Shown here in pieces: positions 1 through 5,396 of a DNA stretch of 7,435 bases. The notes below the pieces were generated by a model. The model was not told where the DNA came from. It was given only the letters and a program-made list of their open reading frames with translations, and did not search any database. The translations under genes and the position numbers were made by a program. The stretch's first letter is position 1; each line of letters opens with the position of its first letter. Source of the stretch: Alphaproteobacteria bacterium (GTDB lineage Bacteria; Pseudomonadota; Alphaproteobacteria; ATCC43930; CGMCC-115725); assembly GCA_005888425.1 (NCBI GenBank), contig VAZF01000425.1, positions 1 through 7,435 on the forward strand, in the 5' to 3' direction.

Positions 1-174
1 GCAATCGCGCAACAGCACATGCTTTGACCGCAACATGACCGAGTTGGGTCAAACGCGTCATTTTGATTATGTGCTGCTCTTCCGGTCTTCGCCGAAAAGC
101 GGACAATTTCAGAGCCGATCTGCACTTCGGATTTGTGCCACCAACGGACTCATGCACTGCAACATACAGGATCG
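1..174. other. Non-coding flank with a dispersed repeat
   Basis: No convincing gene is visible here. The short open frames have no recognisable motifs, and those at 35-331 and 133-426 run into the antisense of the substrate-binding protein gene. The stretch lies downstream of that minus-strand gene and contains one long copy of the CTTCCGGT...AGCGGACA repeat at 79-105. I see no clear terminator hairpin with a T-run for the minus-strand gene. Confidence 0.6.
79..105 (+). repeat. Dispersed intergenic repeat, long copy A
   Basis: The copy starts with CTTCCGGT, continues with a pyrimidine-rich CTTCGCC, and ends in AGCGGACA. The copy at 3065-3090 shares both 8-base ends and most of the middle, with one gap. 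Shorter relatives lie at 1340-1355 and 6509-6516. From memory, sequences of this style recur between genes in Bradyrhizobium, but I could not check this. Function is unknown. Confidence 0.55.
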
Positions 175-1161
175 CTATTCGATCACCTCGTCAGCGGTAG
201 CGAGCAGCGAAGGTGGAATAGTGAGCCCCAGCGTCTTCGCTGTTTTGAGGTTGATGGTCAGTTTATATTTGGTCGGCCCCTGCACTGGCAGGTTGGCCGG
301 CTTCTCCCCTTTGAGGATGCGATCGATATAGCTGGCTGCGCGTCGGTACTGGTCGACCGTATCGGGACCATAGGAAACGAGACCGCCGTCAGCGGCGTAG
401 TAGCGATAGGGATAAGTCGCCGGTAAGTGGTTCGTGTTGGCTGTGGCAATAACTGTCGCGCGGTGCGTGGCGATGCCTCCTCCCACCGTCGCGATCATTC
501 CTCCGTTGGGAACGCTCGCGAACGCCGTTATCCGGCGCTCCATGTCAGCAACGTCGGAAGGGTTGATCGGAATGGGCTCCACCCCCCGTGCGGGCGCCAT
601 CGCCTGGATCACCGCAAACTGCCCGATCCCGGGGCCGTGCGTCGGCTCGCGCAGAACAGCGACGCGTGAAGTGCGCGGCGCTATCTCCATCAGCAGGTCG
701 AGCCACTTACTAGCGAGGCTGTATTCGAACTGTGTGAAGCCTGTGATATTACCGCCTGGCCTCGCCATGCTCTCGACATAGCCGGACCCGACTGGATCGA
801 TAACCTGCACCATCACGATTGGAATGGTGCCCGTCGCCTTCGACAGTGGCGCAATCACACCATTGCTGGACGCAAGCAGGACGTCGGGCGCGAGTGCGAC
901 CACCTCGACTGCCGTTTTTTCCGCGAGCGCTGGATTAACGCCGATCCAGCGGTAGTCGATCGCAATGGTGTCGCCCTTCGTCCAACCCAATGCAGCAAGG
1001 GCCTGCTCGAATGCCGCGCTGCGCGCGACTGTTTCGACGTCACCCGGGGCAAGCGCGCCTATCACGACGATGCGCCGCTTCGCGCGGGATTGCTGCGCAC
1101 GCGCCGCGATCGGCCAAGCCGCCGCAACACCAATCAAAGTGACGAACTCGCGACGCTTCAT
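175..1161 (-). CDS. ABC transporter substrate-binding protein (ABC_sub_bind family)
   Basis: This is a 328-residue exported solute-binding protein, expected to capture a small ligand in the periplasm and hand it to an ABC permease. The N-terminus has a twin-arginine-like RREFVTLIG, a short hydrophobic stretch and a likely cleavage site ARA|QQ near residue 22. The rest (about 30-325) resembles the two-lobed ABC_sub_bind (Pfam PF04392, TrpX-like) proteins, with hallmarks such as RRIVVIGAL near the start, PIVMVQVIDPVGSGYVES mid-protein and RAASYIDRILKGEKPANLPV near the C-terminus. The length is normal for the family. The ATG at 1161 is preceded by GAGGTG (1172-1167) at 5-nt spacing, which supports the start. 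No permease or ATPase gene is adjacent, which is common for the many paralogues of this family in Bradyrhizobium. The substrate cannot be predicted. The long open frames on the opposite strand are shadows. Confidence 0.92.
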   Translation of the reverse strand: MKRREFVTLIGVAAAWPIAARAQQSRAKRRIVVIGALAPGDVETVARSAAFEQALAALGWTKGDTIAIDYRWIGVNPALAEKTAVEVVALAPDVLLASSNGVIAPLSKATGTIPIVMVQVIDPVGSGYVESMARPGGNITGFTQFEYSLASKWLDLLMEIAPRTSRVAVLREPTHGPGIGQFAVIQAMAPARGVEPIPINPSDVADMERRITAFASVPNGGMIATVGGGIATHRATVIATANTNHLPATYPYRYYAADGGLVSYGPDTVDQYRRAASYIDRILKGEKPANLPVQGPTKYKLTINLKTAKTLGLTIPPSLLATADEVIE

Positions 1162-1496
1162 TCGACCACCTCGTCGGCATCATTTCGAGGCAGGCCTGGA
1201 CTCCCGTACTTCCGACCGAAAGGATAGCACACTTCGGCAGGGGCGTGAGACTGCTGCGCTGCGGGATTTCAAACCAGCTTATGTCGCAGATGCGGTCAAA
1301 ATCGGAAGAACTCGGTCTGAGCAAATGCCTTCCGCATTACTTCCGAGAGCGGACATTACTCGCTCCAGGCGACATGTCTCAATGGTGGCCAACAGCCGAC
1401 ATCGGGTCGGTCTAGCCGTGTCGGGGTGAGTCAAATAAGCTGGTCGGCGATCTTGACCGACTCAAGCATGGACAGGCATTTCAACCAGGGCATGGC
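1162..1496. other. Divergent intergenic region
   Basis: These 335 bp lie between the starts of two divergent genes, so promoters for both are expected, but I could not identify a clear -35/-10 pair. The visible content is a short copy of the AGCGGACA repeat at 1340-1355. There is also a loose inverted repeat, CGGAAG (1303-1308) against CTTCCG (1329-1334), with a smaller CTC/GAG pairing inside. Open frames running through it have no recognisable motifs. Confidence 0.6.
1340..1355 (+). repeat. Dispersed intergenic repeat, short copy B
   Basis: CTTCCG is followed after two bases by AGCGGACA and then TT. It matches both ends of the long copies at 79-105 and 3065-3090 but lacks the pyrimidine-rich middle, so it may be an internally shortened member. 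Confidence 0.4.
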
Positions 1497-3035
1497 ATGG
1501 TAAATCGCCTTACGACCGCGCAATCCACCGTGGCGATGCGGCGTTGGGGGCTTCCCGCCATTGTGACGCTCGTGGCGATGGCGGCGCTGACGGCGCTGAC
1601 CGCCGGCGCCGCGGCGAGACCGGCGCGCCCCGCGACAGCCCTCGAGGCGATCGCGCCGCGTGAGGCAGGCGAGCCGATCATGGCGATCGTGTCGATCAAG
1701 AGCCAGCAGGTCACGTTCTACGACGCCGACGGCTGGATCCTGCGCGCGCCGGTGTCGACCGGCATCACGGGACGCGAGACGCCAGCCGGCGTCTTTGCCG
1801 TCATCGAGAAGGACAAGGATCACCACTCGACCCTCTATGACGATGCCTGGATGCCGAACATGCAGCGCATCACCTGGAACGGCATCGCGCTGCATGGTGG
1901 GCCGCTGCCGGGGTATGCGGCCTCGCACGGCTGCGTGCGGATGCCTTTCGGCTTTGCGGAGAACTTGTTCGACAAGACGTGGATCGGGATGCGGGTAATC
2001 ATCTCGCCGAACGACGCGGCCCCGGTCGAGTTTTCCCACCCGGCGCTATTCGTGCCGAATGCGGAGGCCGTCGCAGCTGCTCCGGCGCGGGCCGAGATGC
2101 TCGCCCGCGAGGCCGAGGAGGCCGCGAAGACGGCCGACGAGGCGAAGAAAGCCGCCGCGACAGCGGCGCGCGCCACAGCATCGCTGACGGCGTCGGTCCG
2201 CAAGCTGGAGTGGCTCAAGAGGAGCGCCGACGCCGGGCTCGCGTTCTCCGACAAGATGCTCGCCGCCGCAAAGACGGACCAAGCCAAGGCACAGGCCGAG
2301 GAGCAGAAGCAGAAGGCTGCCGATAAGGCCGCGGAAGCTGGGACGCAGCTCGAGACGGCCAAGGCCGACGCAAAGTCGAAGCTCGACGCGGCCGCCGTCG
2401 CAAAGGACGCGGCCAAAGCGGCGCAGACCAGGAAGTCCGACACCGCCAAGGCGGCGAGCGAGGCGAAGCTCGCGCTCGAGCCGGTCTCGGTTTACATCAG
2501 CCGCGCGACGCAGAAGCTTTACGTGCGGCGCAACACGCATAAACCGTGGCCGGACGGGGGCGAGGTGTTCGATGCGACCATTGAGGCTCCGGTAACGATC
2601 CGCAATCCCGACAAGCCGATCGGCACGCATGTGTTCACGGCGGTGGCGCCCTACGCCGCCGGCCTGCGCTGGACCGCGGTCACGATCGACAACGGGGACG
2701 ACGCCAAGGACGCGCTCGACCGCATCGCCATCCCGCGGGATGTGCTCGATCGCGTCGCGCCGACGGCATTGCCGCGATCCTCGATCATCGTCTCGGACGA
2801 GCCGCTGAGCGGCGAGACCAACTATCGCACCGAGTTCGTCGCCGTGCTGAACAACCAGCCCCAGGGCGGTTTCGTGACGCGCCGACCTACGGTCGATGTC
2901 CCCGTTGCGAGCGGCGACGACTGGGGTAACGACGGCTTCGGCTTCTTTTCCCAGCGCAATTGGAATTCCCAACCTGGCAACACGCGCCCGCGCGCCGGCC
3001 AATACTATCAACCGATGCAACCGCGCTGGTGGTAA
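1497..3035 (+). CDS. L,D-transpeptidase with catalytic and degenerate YkuD-like domains
   Basis: This is a 512-residue envelope protein. A hydrophobic segment at about 18-40 acts as signal peptide or anchor. Residues about 62-171 form a YkuD L,D-transpeptidase domain, the enzyme class that makes 3-3 peptidoglycan cross-links or attaches proteins to peptidoglycan. The signature is intact: HGG at 133, then SHGCVRM with His144 and catalytic Cys146. Residues about 190-328 are Ala/Lys/Glu-rich and probably helical or coiled coil. Residues about 329-451 begin VSVYISRATQKLYVRR and continue with PVTIRNPDKPIGTHVFTAV, which resembles the start of a second YkuD fold, but no HG...SHGCxR motif follows. 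The tail is rich in Gly, Asn, Gln and Trp. The ATG at 1497 follows AGGG at 6-nt spacing. An ATG at 1536 (MRRWGLPAI) is a credible alternative start. The gene is much longer than a single-domain enzyme (about 150-250 aa). The catalytic assignment is firm, while the second-domain assignment is inference. Confidence 0.9.
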   Translation: MVNRLTTAQSTVAMRRWGLPAIVTLVAMAALTALTAGAAARPARPATALEAIAPREAGEPIMAIVSIKSQQVTFYDADGWILRAPVSTGITGRETPAGVFAVIEKDKDHHSTLYDDAWMPNMQRITWNGIALHGGPLPGYAASHGCVRMPFGFAENLFDKTWIGMRVIISPNDAAPVEFSHPALFVPNAEAVAAAPARAEMLAREAEEAAKTADEAKKAAATAARATASLTASVRKLEWLKRSADAGLAFSDKMLAAAKTDQAKAQAEEQKQKAADKAAEAGTQLETAKADAKSKLDAAAVAKDAAKAAQTRKSDTAKAASEAKLALEPVSVYISRATQKLYVRRNTHKPWPDGGEVFDATIEAPVTIRNPDKPIGTHVFTAVAPYAAGLRWTAVTIDNGDDAKDALDRIAIPRDVLDRVAPTALPRSSIIVSDEPLSGETNYRTEFVAVLNNQPQGGFVTRRPTVDVPVASGDDWGNDGFGFFSQRNWNSQPGNTRPRAGQYYQPMQPRWW

Positions 3036-3037
3036 GA

Positions 3038-3051
3038 CGCGGCACGCCGCG
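3038..3051 (+). terminator. Possible hairpin just after the L,D-transpeptidase
   Basis: CGCGGC (3038-3043) and GCCGCG (3046-3051) form a perfect inverted repeat starting two bases after the stop codon. No T-run follows, so it is at best a weak intrinsic terminator or an mRNA 3'-end stabiliser. Confidence 0.3.
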
Positions 3052-3064
3052 CGTAGGCCAACCA

Positions 3065-3090
3065 CTTCCGGTTTTCCCCATCAGCGGACA
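3065..3090 (+). repeat. Dispersed intergenic repeat, long copy C
   Basis: CTTCCGGT, then TTTCCCC, then AGCGGACA followed by TT. It aligns with the copy at 79-105 over its whole length with one gap and a few substitutions. It lies 29 bp after the L,D-transpeptidase stop codon. Confidence 0.55.
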
Positions 3091-3133
3091 TTCTAAGAGA
3101 CAGTCGGCCTGTCCTCCCCTCTGTACGAAGTGT

Positions 3134-3171
3134 GCGTGAGCAAGATGAGGCGAAAGCCTTATCGGTCACGC
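3134..3171 (+). other. Candidate RNA hairpin with GAAA tetraloop
   Basis: An outer stem of six perfect pairs (GCGTGA 3134-3139 with TCACGC 3166-3171) encloses a 4x2 internal loop. An inner eight-pair stem (3144-3151 with 3156-3163, including one G-U pair in the plus-strand RNA) is closed by GAAA at 3152-3155, a GNRA-type tetraloop. No T-run follows, so it is not a typical terminator. It may be a structured RNA, an mRNA processing or stabilising element, or a palindromic repeat. The G-U pair and the GAAA loop favour a plus-strand RNA reading. Confidence 0.45.
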
Positions 3172-3360
3172 CTAGCGTTCGTTGCGCATGTCAGGCTGCG
3201 TTCGGAGACGAGTGCTAGATTGGGATCGGCAGCAATCCGTCATGCGAGCGGCCGCCGTCTGCTGGGGCGAGCAGTGACCAAATACCGAATCGTCCGCGTA
3301 AAGGGGGCTGGTCTGTAATTTGTCGTCGTCATGGTTTGGGCAACTTCAAAATAAATTTTG

Positions 3361-3388
3361 TTGCGCCGCACAATGACCGCATTTGAAT
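3361..3388 (+). promoter_or_regulatory. Tentative promoter of the RlpA-like gene
   Basis: TTGCGC (3361-3366) and TTGAAT (3383-3388) are separated by 16 bp in an AT-richer stretch. They match the sigma-70 consensus only partly. If real, transcription would start near 3395, just before the inverted repeats at 3403-3442, placing these in the 5' leader. Confidence 0.2.
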
Positions 3389-3402
3389 AGGTAATGGCCT
3401 CG

Positions 3403-3442
3403 ATCAACTGCGAACTTGTTTCGAGTTGATGACAATATCAAC
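3403..3442 (+). promoter_or_regulatory. Overlapping, mutually exclusive inverted repeats in the leader of the RlpA-like gene
   Basis: ATCAACT (3403-3409) pairs perfectly with AGTTGAT (3424-3430), and inside it CGAA (3411-3414) pairs with TTCG (3420-3423). The same GTTGAT (3425-3430) can instead pair with a second ATCAAC at 3437-3442. The two hairpins cannot form together because they share the middle arm. They end 18 bases before the GTG start. This could be an RNA switch in the leader or a set of three half-sites for a DNA-binding regulator. The sequence alone does not decide between them. Confidence 0.4.
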
Positions 3443-3460
3443 AACATATGAGGCTATAGA

Positions 3461-3856
3461 GTGAAGGTTAGACGCATCACAGCTTTTGGTATGGGAATTT
3501 TAATCGCATCTGTTTCGTTTTCTTGTTCGCTTATGGCGGCAACACAGACAGGAATTGCATCGGTATACAGTGGCGAGCAGACCGCCAACGGCGAATTTGC
3601 CCATGCTTTCGCACTCACTGCGGCGCATCGCACTCTGCCGTTCGGCACGATGGTCAAGGTCACGAACACCCAGACAGACCGCTCCGTCGTCGTCCGCATC
3701 AACGATCGCGGCCCGTATATCCGGGGTCGAGTAATCGACCTGACGCCGGCTGGCGCTCGGGCAATCGGATCCTCCGGCCTCGCTCAGGTCAGCTTGACTG
3801 TGCTGTCCATCGGAACTCGCCGCGCCAGCCGTTCGGTCCGCTCCACCGAGGGCTGA
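3461..3856 (+). CDS. RlpA-like double-psi beta-barrel protein, minimal form
   Basis: This 131-residue exported protein belongs to the RlpA-like double-psi beta-barrel family, whose members include septal lytic transglycosylases acting on peptidoglycan glycan strands lacking stem peptides. Residues 1 to about 27 look like a signal peptide. The Cys at 22 is not in a good lipobox, so a free periplasmic protein is more likely than a lipoprotein. The barrel covers about 31-115 with TANGE (Glu45), ALTAAHRTLPFGT (51-63) and RINDRGP (Asp82), which are the positions of the acidic residues reported as important in Pseudomonas RlpA. The usual SWYG near the start is SVYS here. No SPOR domain is present, unlike full-length RlpA (about 360 aa in E. 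coli). The GTG start at 3461 is supported by GAGG at 3450-3453 with 7-nt spacing. The leader carries competing inverted repeats. The gene converges with the downstream sulfatase. Whether it has enzymatic activity is uncertain. Confidence 0.85.
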   Translation: MKVRRITAFGMGILIASVSFSCSLMAATQTGIASVYSGEQTANGEFAHAFALTAAHRTLPFGTMVKVTNTQTDRSVVVRINDRGPYIRGRVIDLTPAGARAIGSSGLAQVSLTVLSIGTRRASRSVRSTEG

Positions 3857-3893
3857 GCCAGCTCTCGCTGTGCGAAAACCGCTCGGCCTACTG

Positions 3894-5396
3894 CTACCGA
3901 TCAGAAGAAGGCCGTAGAGAACTCTCGGCCTTCTCACAATCCCGTGCTCTTTCGAGCGCGTGTCGAATGACCTTTTGATCATCCTCCGTCATTTGAGTCG
4001 CGCCAAGCTTGTAGGTCAGTTTGTCGATCTTGCCGGTGAAGCGGAACGGTAGTTTGTAACTGTCGTCGACCGCTGTGCGGGTATCGCTTCCTATGTCAAA
4101 GGTTTCGTCGATAGCCATGAGAAACGGAATCGTGTGCGGGATCGTCTTCGCGGCTACCAGCTTGCCATCAGCCGTCAGTACACCGGTGCCACCTTTGCCA
4201 GGGCCGGGTCCGTTATACTTGAAGTCGAATACAATCGTGTGCTTGCCGGGCTTGAGCGCATCGCTAAATAAATCGCGGCCGCCTACGCCGCCTTCCCAGC
4301 GGTACCGTTCTAGATCGAGCAAGTTATAGACGAAGACTGGTTTGCCTTTGAGCAGATATAGGGCGTATCCGCCAAAGCGACCGCCAAGAGTCACGATCAT
4401 TCCCTCGGCGCCACCTGGTGGAACGGTAACCTCGGCAGTGATCGTGTAATCCTTGTTGAGGATGCTCGGAGCGCTACCGTCCGGAATGCCGGCGTTCTCA
4501 CCAGAAAATGTGAAAACGGTTCGGCCGGCCGTCGCACTCGGCCGCGGCGTGATGAGGCGGGGTAGCACCGAGTTGTCCAGCGGCAAGACTTGGTACTTCG
4601 CCGCCTCCGTAAGGAACAACGCCTGTAGCTCCCGCAATTTTTCCGGATTTTTGGCCGCGAGATCATTGTTCTGCGAAAAGTCGTCAGCGATGTTGTAGAG
4701 TTCCCACTTGTAGTCGTTGATCTCGGGGAGCTTTTCCGTTCCCAGGAGCCATGGCGGCACGGGTGGCGTCGTGCACGCGTACCAACCATCGTGGTAAATT
4801 CCGCGATTGGCGAACATTTCGAAATACTGAGTGTCGCGCTTCGAGGCTGCGTTAGCATTCGCCTTGTCGAAGGTGTAGGTCATGCTCACGCCCTCAATGG
4901 GCTTTTGCGCAATGCCGTTGACCGTGGCCGGCGCCTGAATCCCTGCGGCTTCAAGGATTGTCGGCACAATATCGATGATGTGATGAAATTGCGTGCGAAT
5001 GCCGCCAACATCGTTGATGTGGCCGGGCCACGAAATGGCCATCCCTTGCCTTGTGCCGCCGAAGTGCGATGCAACCTGCTTGGTCCATTTGAAAGGCGTA
5101 TCAAATGCCCACGACCATGCCACTGACATGTGCGGGTAGGTTTTTTCTGAGCCCCAATCCTCATAGTGCAGCATCAGTTCGGCTTCAGGCAGTTTCAGAA
5201 TGCCGTTGTAGGCGGTCATCTGGTTCGGGGTGCCCTCAAGGGTGCCTTCGGCGCTGGTGCCGTTGTCGCCGCTGATATAGATAATCAGGGTGTTGTCGAG
5301 CTTGCCCATGTCCTGGACCGCCCGGATGACGCGGCCAATCTCATAATCGGTATAGGCTGCGTAAGCGGCAAATACCTCCGCCTCTCGCGCGTACAA
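3894..5396 (-). CDS. Arylsulfatase, C-terminal fragment
   Basis: This 500-codon continuation begins at a TTG that is an ordinary Leu codon in the intact protein. No ribosome site precedes it, so independent translation is doubtful. YISGDNGTSAEG (about residues 40-51) carries the Asp-Asn pair expected to bind the active-site calcium, and GGTRQGMAISWPG (starting about residue 114) is a conserved sulfatase core segment. From about residue 285 to the end the sequence (YTITAEVTVPPGGAEGM, then FGGYALYLLKGKPVFVYN and FRFTGKIDKLTYKLG) looks like a concanavalin-like beta-sandwich, as in large sulfatases of this type. The stop is TAG at 3896-3894, beside a hairpin shared with the convergent gene. Confidence 0.8.
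   Translation of the reverse strand: MYAREAEVFAAYAAYTDYEIGRVIRAVQDMGKLDNTLIIYISGDNGTSAEGTLEGTPNQMTAYNGILKLPEAELMLHYEDWGSEKTYPHMSVAWSWAFDTPFKWTKQVASHFGGTRQGMAISWPGHINDVGGIRTQFHHIIDIVPTILEAAGIQAPATVNGIAQKPIEGVSMTYTFDKANANAASKRDTQYFEMFANRGIYHDGWYACTTPPVPPWLLGTEKLPEINDYKWELYNIADDFSQNNDLAAKNPEKLRELQALFLTEAAKYQVLPLDNSVLPRLITPRPSATAGRTVFTFSGENAGIPDGSAPSILNKDYTITAEVTVPPGGAEGMIVTLGGRFGGYALYLLKGKPVFVYNLLDLERYRWEGGVGGRDLFSDALKPGKHTIVFDFKYNGPGPGKGGTGVLTADGKLVAAKTIPHTIPFLMAIDETFDIGSDTRTAVDDSYKLPFRFTGKIDKLTYKLGATQMTEDDQKVIRHALERARDCEKAESSLRPSSDR
3906..3934. terminator. Candidate bidirectional terminator hairpin between convergent genes
   Basis: AGAAGGCCG (3906-3914) pairs perfectly with CGGCCTTCT (3926-3934). 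After a one-base bulge, AGAG (3916-3919) can pair with CTCT (3922-3925). It lies 50 bp after the RlpA-like stop codon and within the last codons of the convergent sulfatase frame. Neither side has a strong T-run. On the minus strand it is followed by a mildly pyrimidine-rich stretch. Position and symmetry suggest termination, but strength is uncertain. Confidence 0.45.

Larger units (their letters stand above)
3036..3460. other. Structured intergenic region, no gene supported
   Basis: These 425 bp separate two same-strand genes. They hold a GC-rich hairpin at 3038-3051, a repeat copy at 3065-3090, a GAAA-capped hairpin at 3134-3171 and overlapping inverted repeats at 3403-3442. An open frame of 62 codons at 3130-3318 has no recognisable motif or good ribosome site and I do not call it. 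Base composition becomes clearly AT-richer from about 3315 to the start of the next gene, as expected for a promoter and leader. Confidence 0.6.

Noticed and set aside
1406..1461. Seven-base inverted repeat GTCGGTC / GACCGAC before the L,D-transpeptidase
   Set aside because: The arms are 42 bases apart with no supporting inner pairs, which is easily reached by chance in GC-rich DNA.
2046..3065. A 339-codon minus-strand open frame opposite the L,D-transpeptidase, and another of 204 codons at 1835-2449
   Set aside because: Both are Arg-rich or low-complexity mirror frames of a high-GC gene whose plus-strand product has clear catalytic motifs. They have no recognisable domain.
3134..3171. Hammerhead-type ribozyme, suggested by GATGA followed by GAAA
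   Set aside because: In a hammerhead a separate stem lies between CUGAUGA and GAAA. Here GATGA and GAAA are parts of one stem and its loop, only three bases lie between them, and the initial CU is missing.
3130..3318. A 62-codon open frame in the gap before the RlpA-like gene
   Set aside because: There is no good ribosome site, the composition is Arg/Ser-rich as in random high-GC frames, no motif is present, and it overlaps the structured hairpin.
3448..3459. A three-codon upstream frame (M-R-L-stop) just before the GTG at 3461
   Set aside because: It is too short to judge, and its ATG overlaps the GAGG ribosome site of the real gene. Probably coincidental.
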